The translations under genes were made by a program, and so were the position numbers. A stretch of DNA of 5,542 nt from Akkermansia sp. GTDB lineage: Bacteria; Verrucomicrobiota; Verrucomicrobiia; Verrucomicrobiales; Akkermansiaceae. The stretch spans positions 1-5,542 of the forward strand of contig JAFZGH010000125.1 in NCBI GenBank assembly GCA_017555465.1, in the 5' to 3' direction. The notes under the pieces are model-generated. The model was not told the DNA's origin and made no database searches. It saw nothing but the letters and a program-made list of their open reading frames with translations. Positions 5,171 through 5,542 of this stretch are shown piece by piece; position 1 is the first letter of the stretch; every line of letters begins with the position of its first letter.

Positions 5171-5542
5171 ATGGCCAACCAGTTCAGCATTCAGCTCACC
5201 CGATTCGAAGCAGATGCGCTCCAGAAAAAGCTCGGTGCATCCCCGGAATTCCGCATAACAACGCGGGATTACACCGATTTTTGTTTCGAAAGCGAAAGTG
5301 TCAATGTGGCTTATTATCCCAAAAAAGGGCGTTTACTCATCCAGGGACGGGGGGCCGAGGACTTTCTGAAAAACACCCTGCAGCTCCAGCCGGAGGAAAA
5401 AGCCCCTGCGCTGAGCACCACCCTGCCCGCCCTGGTGGACACCACCCCGCATTTCGGCGTAGATGAAAGCGGCAAGGGCGATTACTTCGGGCCACTAGTC
5501 GTGGCCGGGGTGTATACAGATGAACGCTGTGCAGCCGAACTG
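5171..5542 (+). CDS. rnhC: Ribonuclease HIII (partial, C-terminus beyond right edge)
   Basis: The first 124 codons of an RNase that cuts the RNA strand of RNA-DNA hybrids, acting in the cytoplasm in replication and R-loop removal. Residues 1 to about 85 form the N-terminal TBP-like substrate-binding domain typical of RNase HIII and absent from RNase HII (MANQFSIQLT..., NVAYYPKKGRLLIQGRG). The catalytic domain opens at about 94 with FGVDESGKGDYFGPLVVAG: Asp98 and Glu99 are the first two metal-binding acidic residues, and the GKGDYFGP run is the family signature. The remaining acidic residues lie past the window. An in-frame TGA at 5162-5164 makes ATG 5171 the only usable ATG start; an out-of-frame ATG at 5161 is not it. 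No Shine-Dalgarno is visible. Divergent from the HU gene. Confidence 0.95.
   Translation, partial: MANQFSIQLTRFEADALQKKLGASPEFRITTRDYTDFCFESESVNVAYYPKKGRLLIQGRGAEDFLKNTLQLQPEEKAPALSTTLPALVDTTPHFGVDESGKGDYFGPLVVAGVYTDERCAAEL

Noticed and set aside
5077..5466. Plus-strand open frame of 129 codons starting in the intergenic region
   Set aside because: It overlaps rnhC in another frame and its product looks random, while the rnhC frame carries the clear DESGKGDYFGP signature.
1..5542. CRISPR array, insertion sequence, tRNA/rRNA or defence genes
   Set aside because: Nearly every base is accounted for by housekeeping genes; I saw no spaced direct repeats, transposase, terminal inverted repeats or structured RNA gene.

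Overview
The window holds the first half of a histidine biosynthesis operon on the minus strand, followed upstream by a small HU-family DNA-binding protein gene (also minus). Beyond a 172-base divergent intergenic region lies the start of an RNase HIII gene on the plus strand. Gene order in the direction of transcription is hupB-like, hisG, hisD-hisC (one fused open frame), hisB (bifunctional), hisH (runs off the left edge). This is the hisGDCBH order known from Escherichia coli and many Bacteroidota. The his genes are very tightly packed, with gaps of 22, 3 and 4 bases, so co-transcription is very likely.

The organism is probably a gut-type member of the PVC group, most likely a Verrucomicrobiota bacterium of the Akkermansia kind; this is inference. 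It rests on the moderately GC-rich coding sequence, an RNase HIII with its N-terminal substrate-binding domain, and an HU protein with a GRNPKDPAKN arm. None of the starts has a good Shine-Dalgarno sequence at normal spacing. The HisG, HisC, HisB and HisH sequences look instead like the Bacteroidota versions as I recall them, so the operon may have been exchanged between phyla.

By region: bases 1-284 are the N-terminal part of HisH, the glutaminase subunit of imidazole glycerol phosphate synthase. Bases 289-1359 are HisB (histidinol-phosphatase plus imidazoleglycerol-phosphate dehydratase). Bases 1363-3711 are a 782-residue fusion of histidinol dehydrogenase and histidinol-phosphate aminotransferase. 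Bases 3734-4588 are long-form ATP phosphoribosyltransferase, HisG. Bases 4589-4695 contain a strong 18-bp hairpin. Bases 4696-4998 are the HU protein. Bases 4999-5170 hold candidate divergent promoters with mirrored TTGACG boxes. Bases 5171-5542 are the first 124 codons of rnhC.

HisG carries out the committed step and carries the histidine-sensing C-terminal domain. HisH feeds ammonia to HisF, which is presumably encoded beyond the left edge. The last four reactions are shared between two bifunctional proteins and alternate between them: HisB C-domain, HisC domain, HisB N-domain, HisD domain. I see no mobile element, CRISPR array, RNA gene or defence system. The most unusual points are the HisD-HisC fusion, the altered oxyanion-strand and nucleophile motifs in HisH, and the symmetric divergent promoter region.
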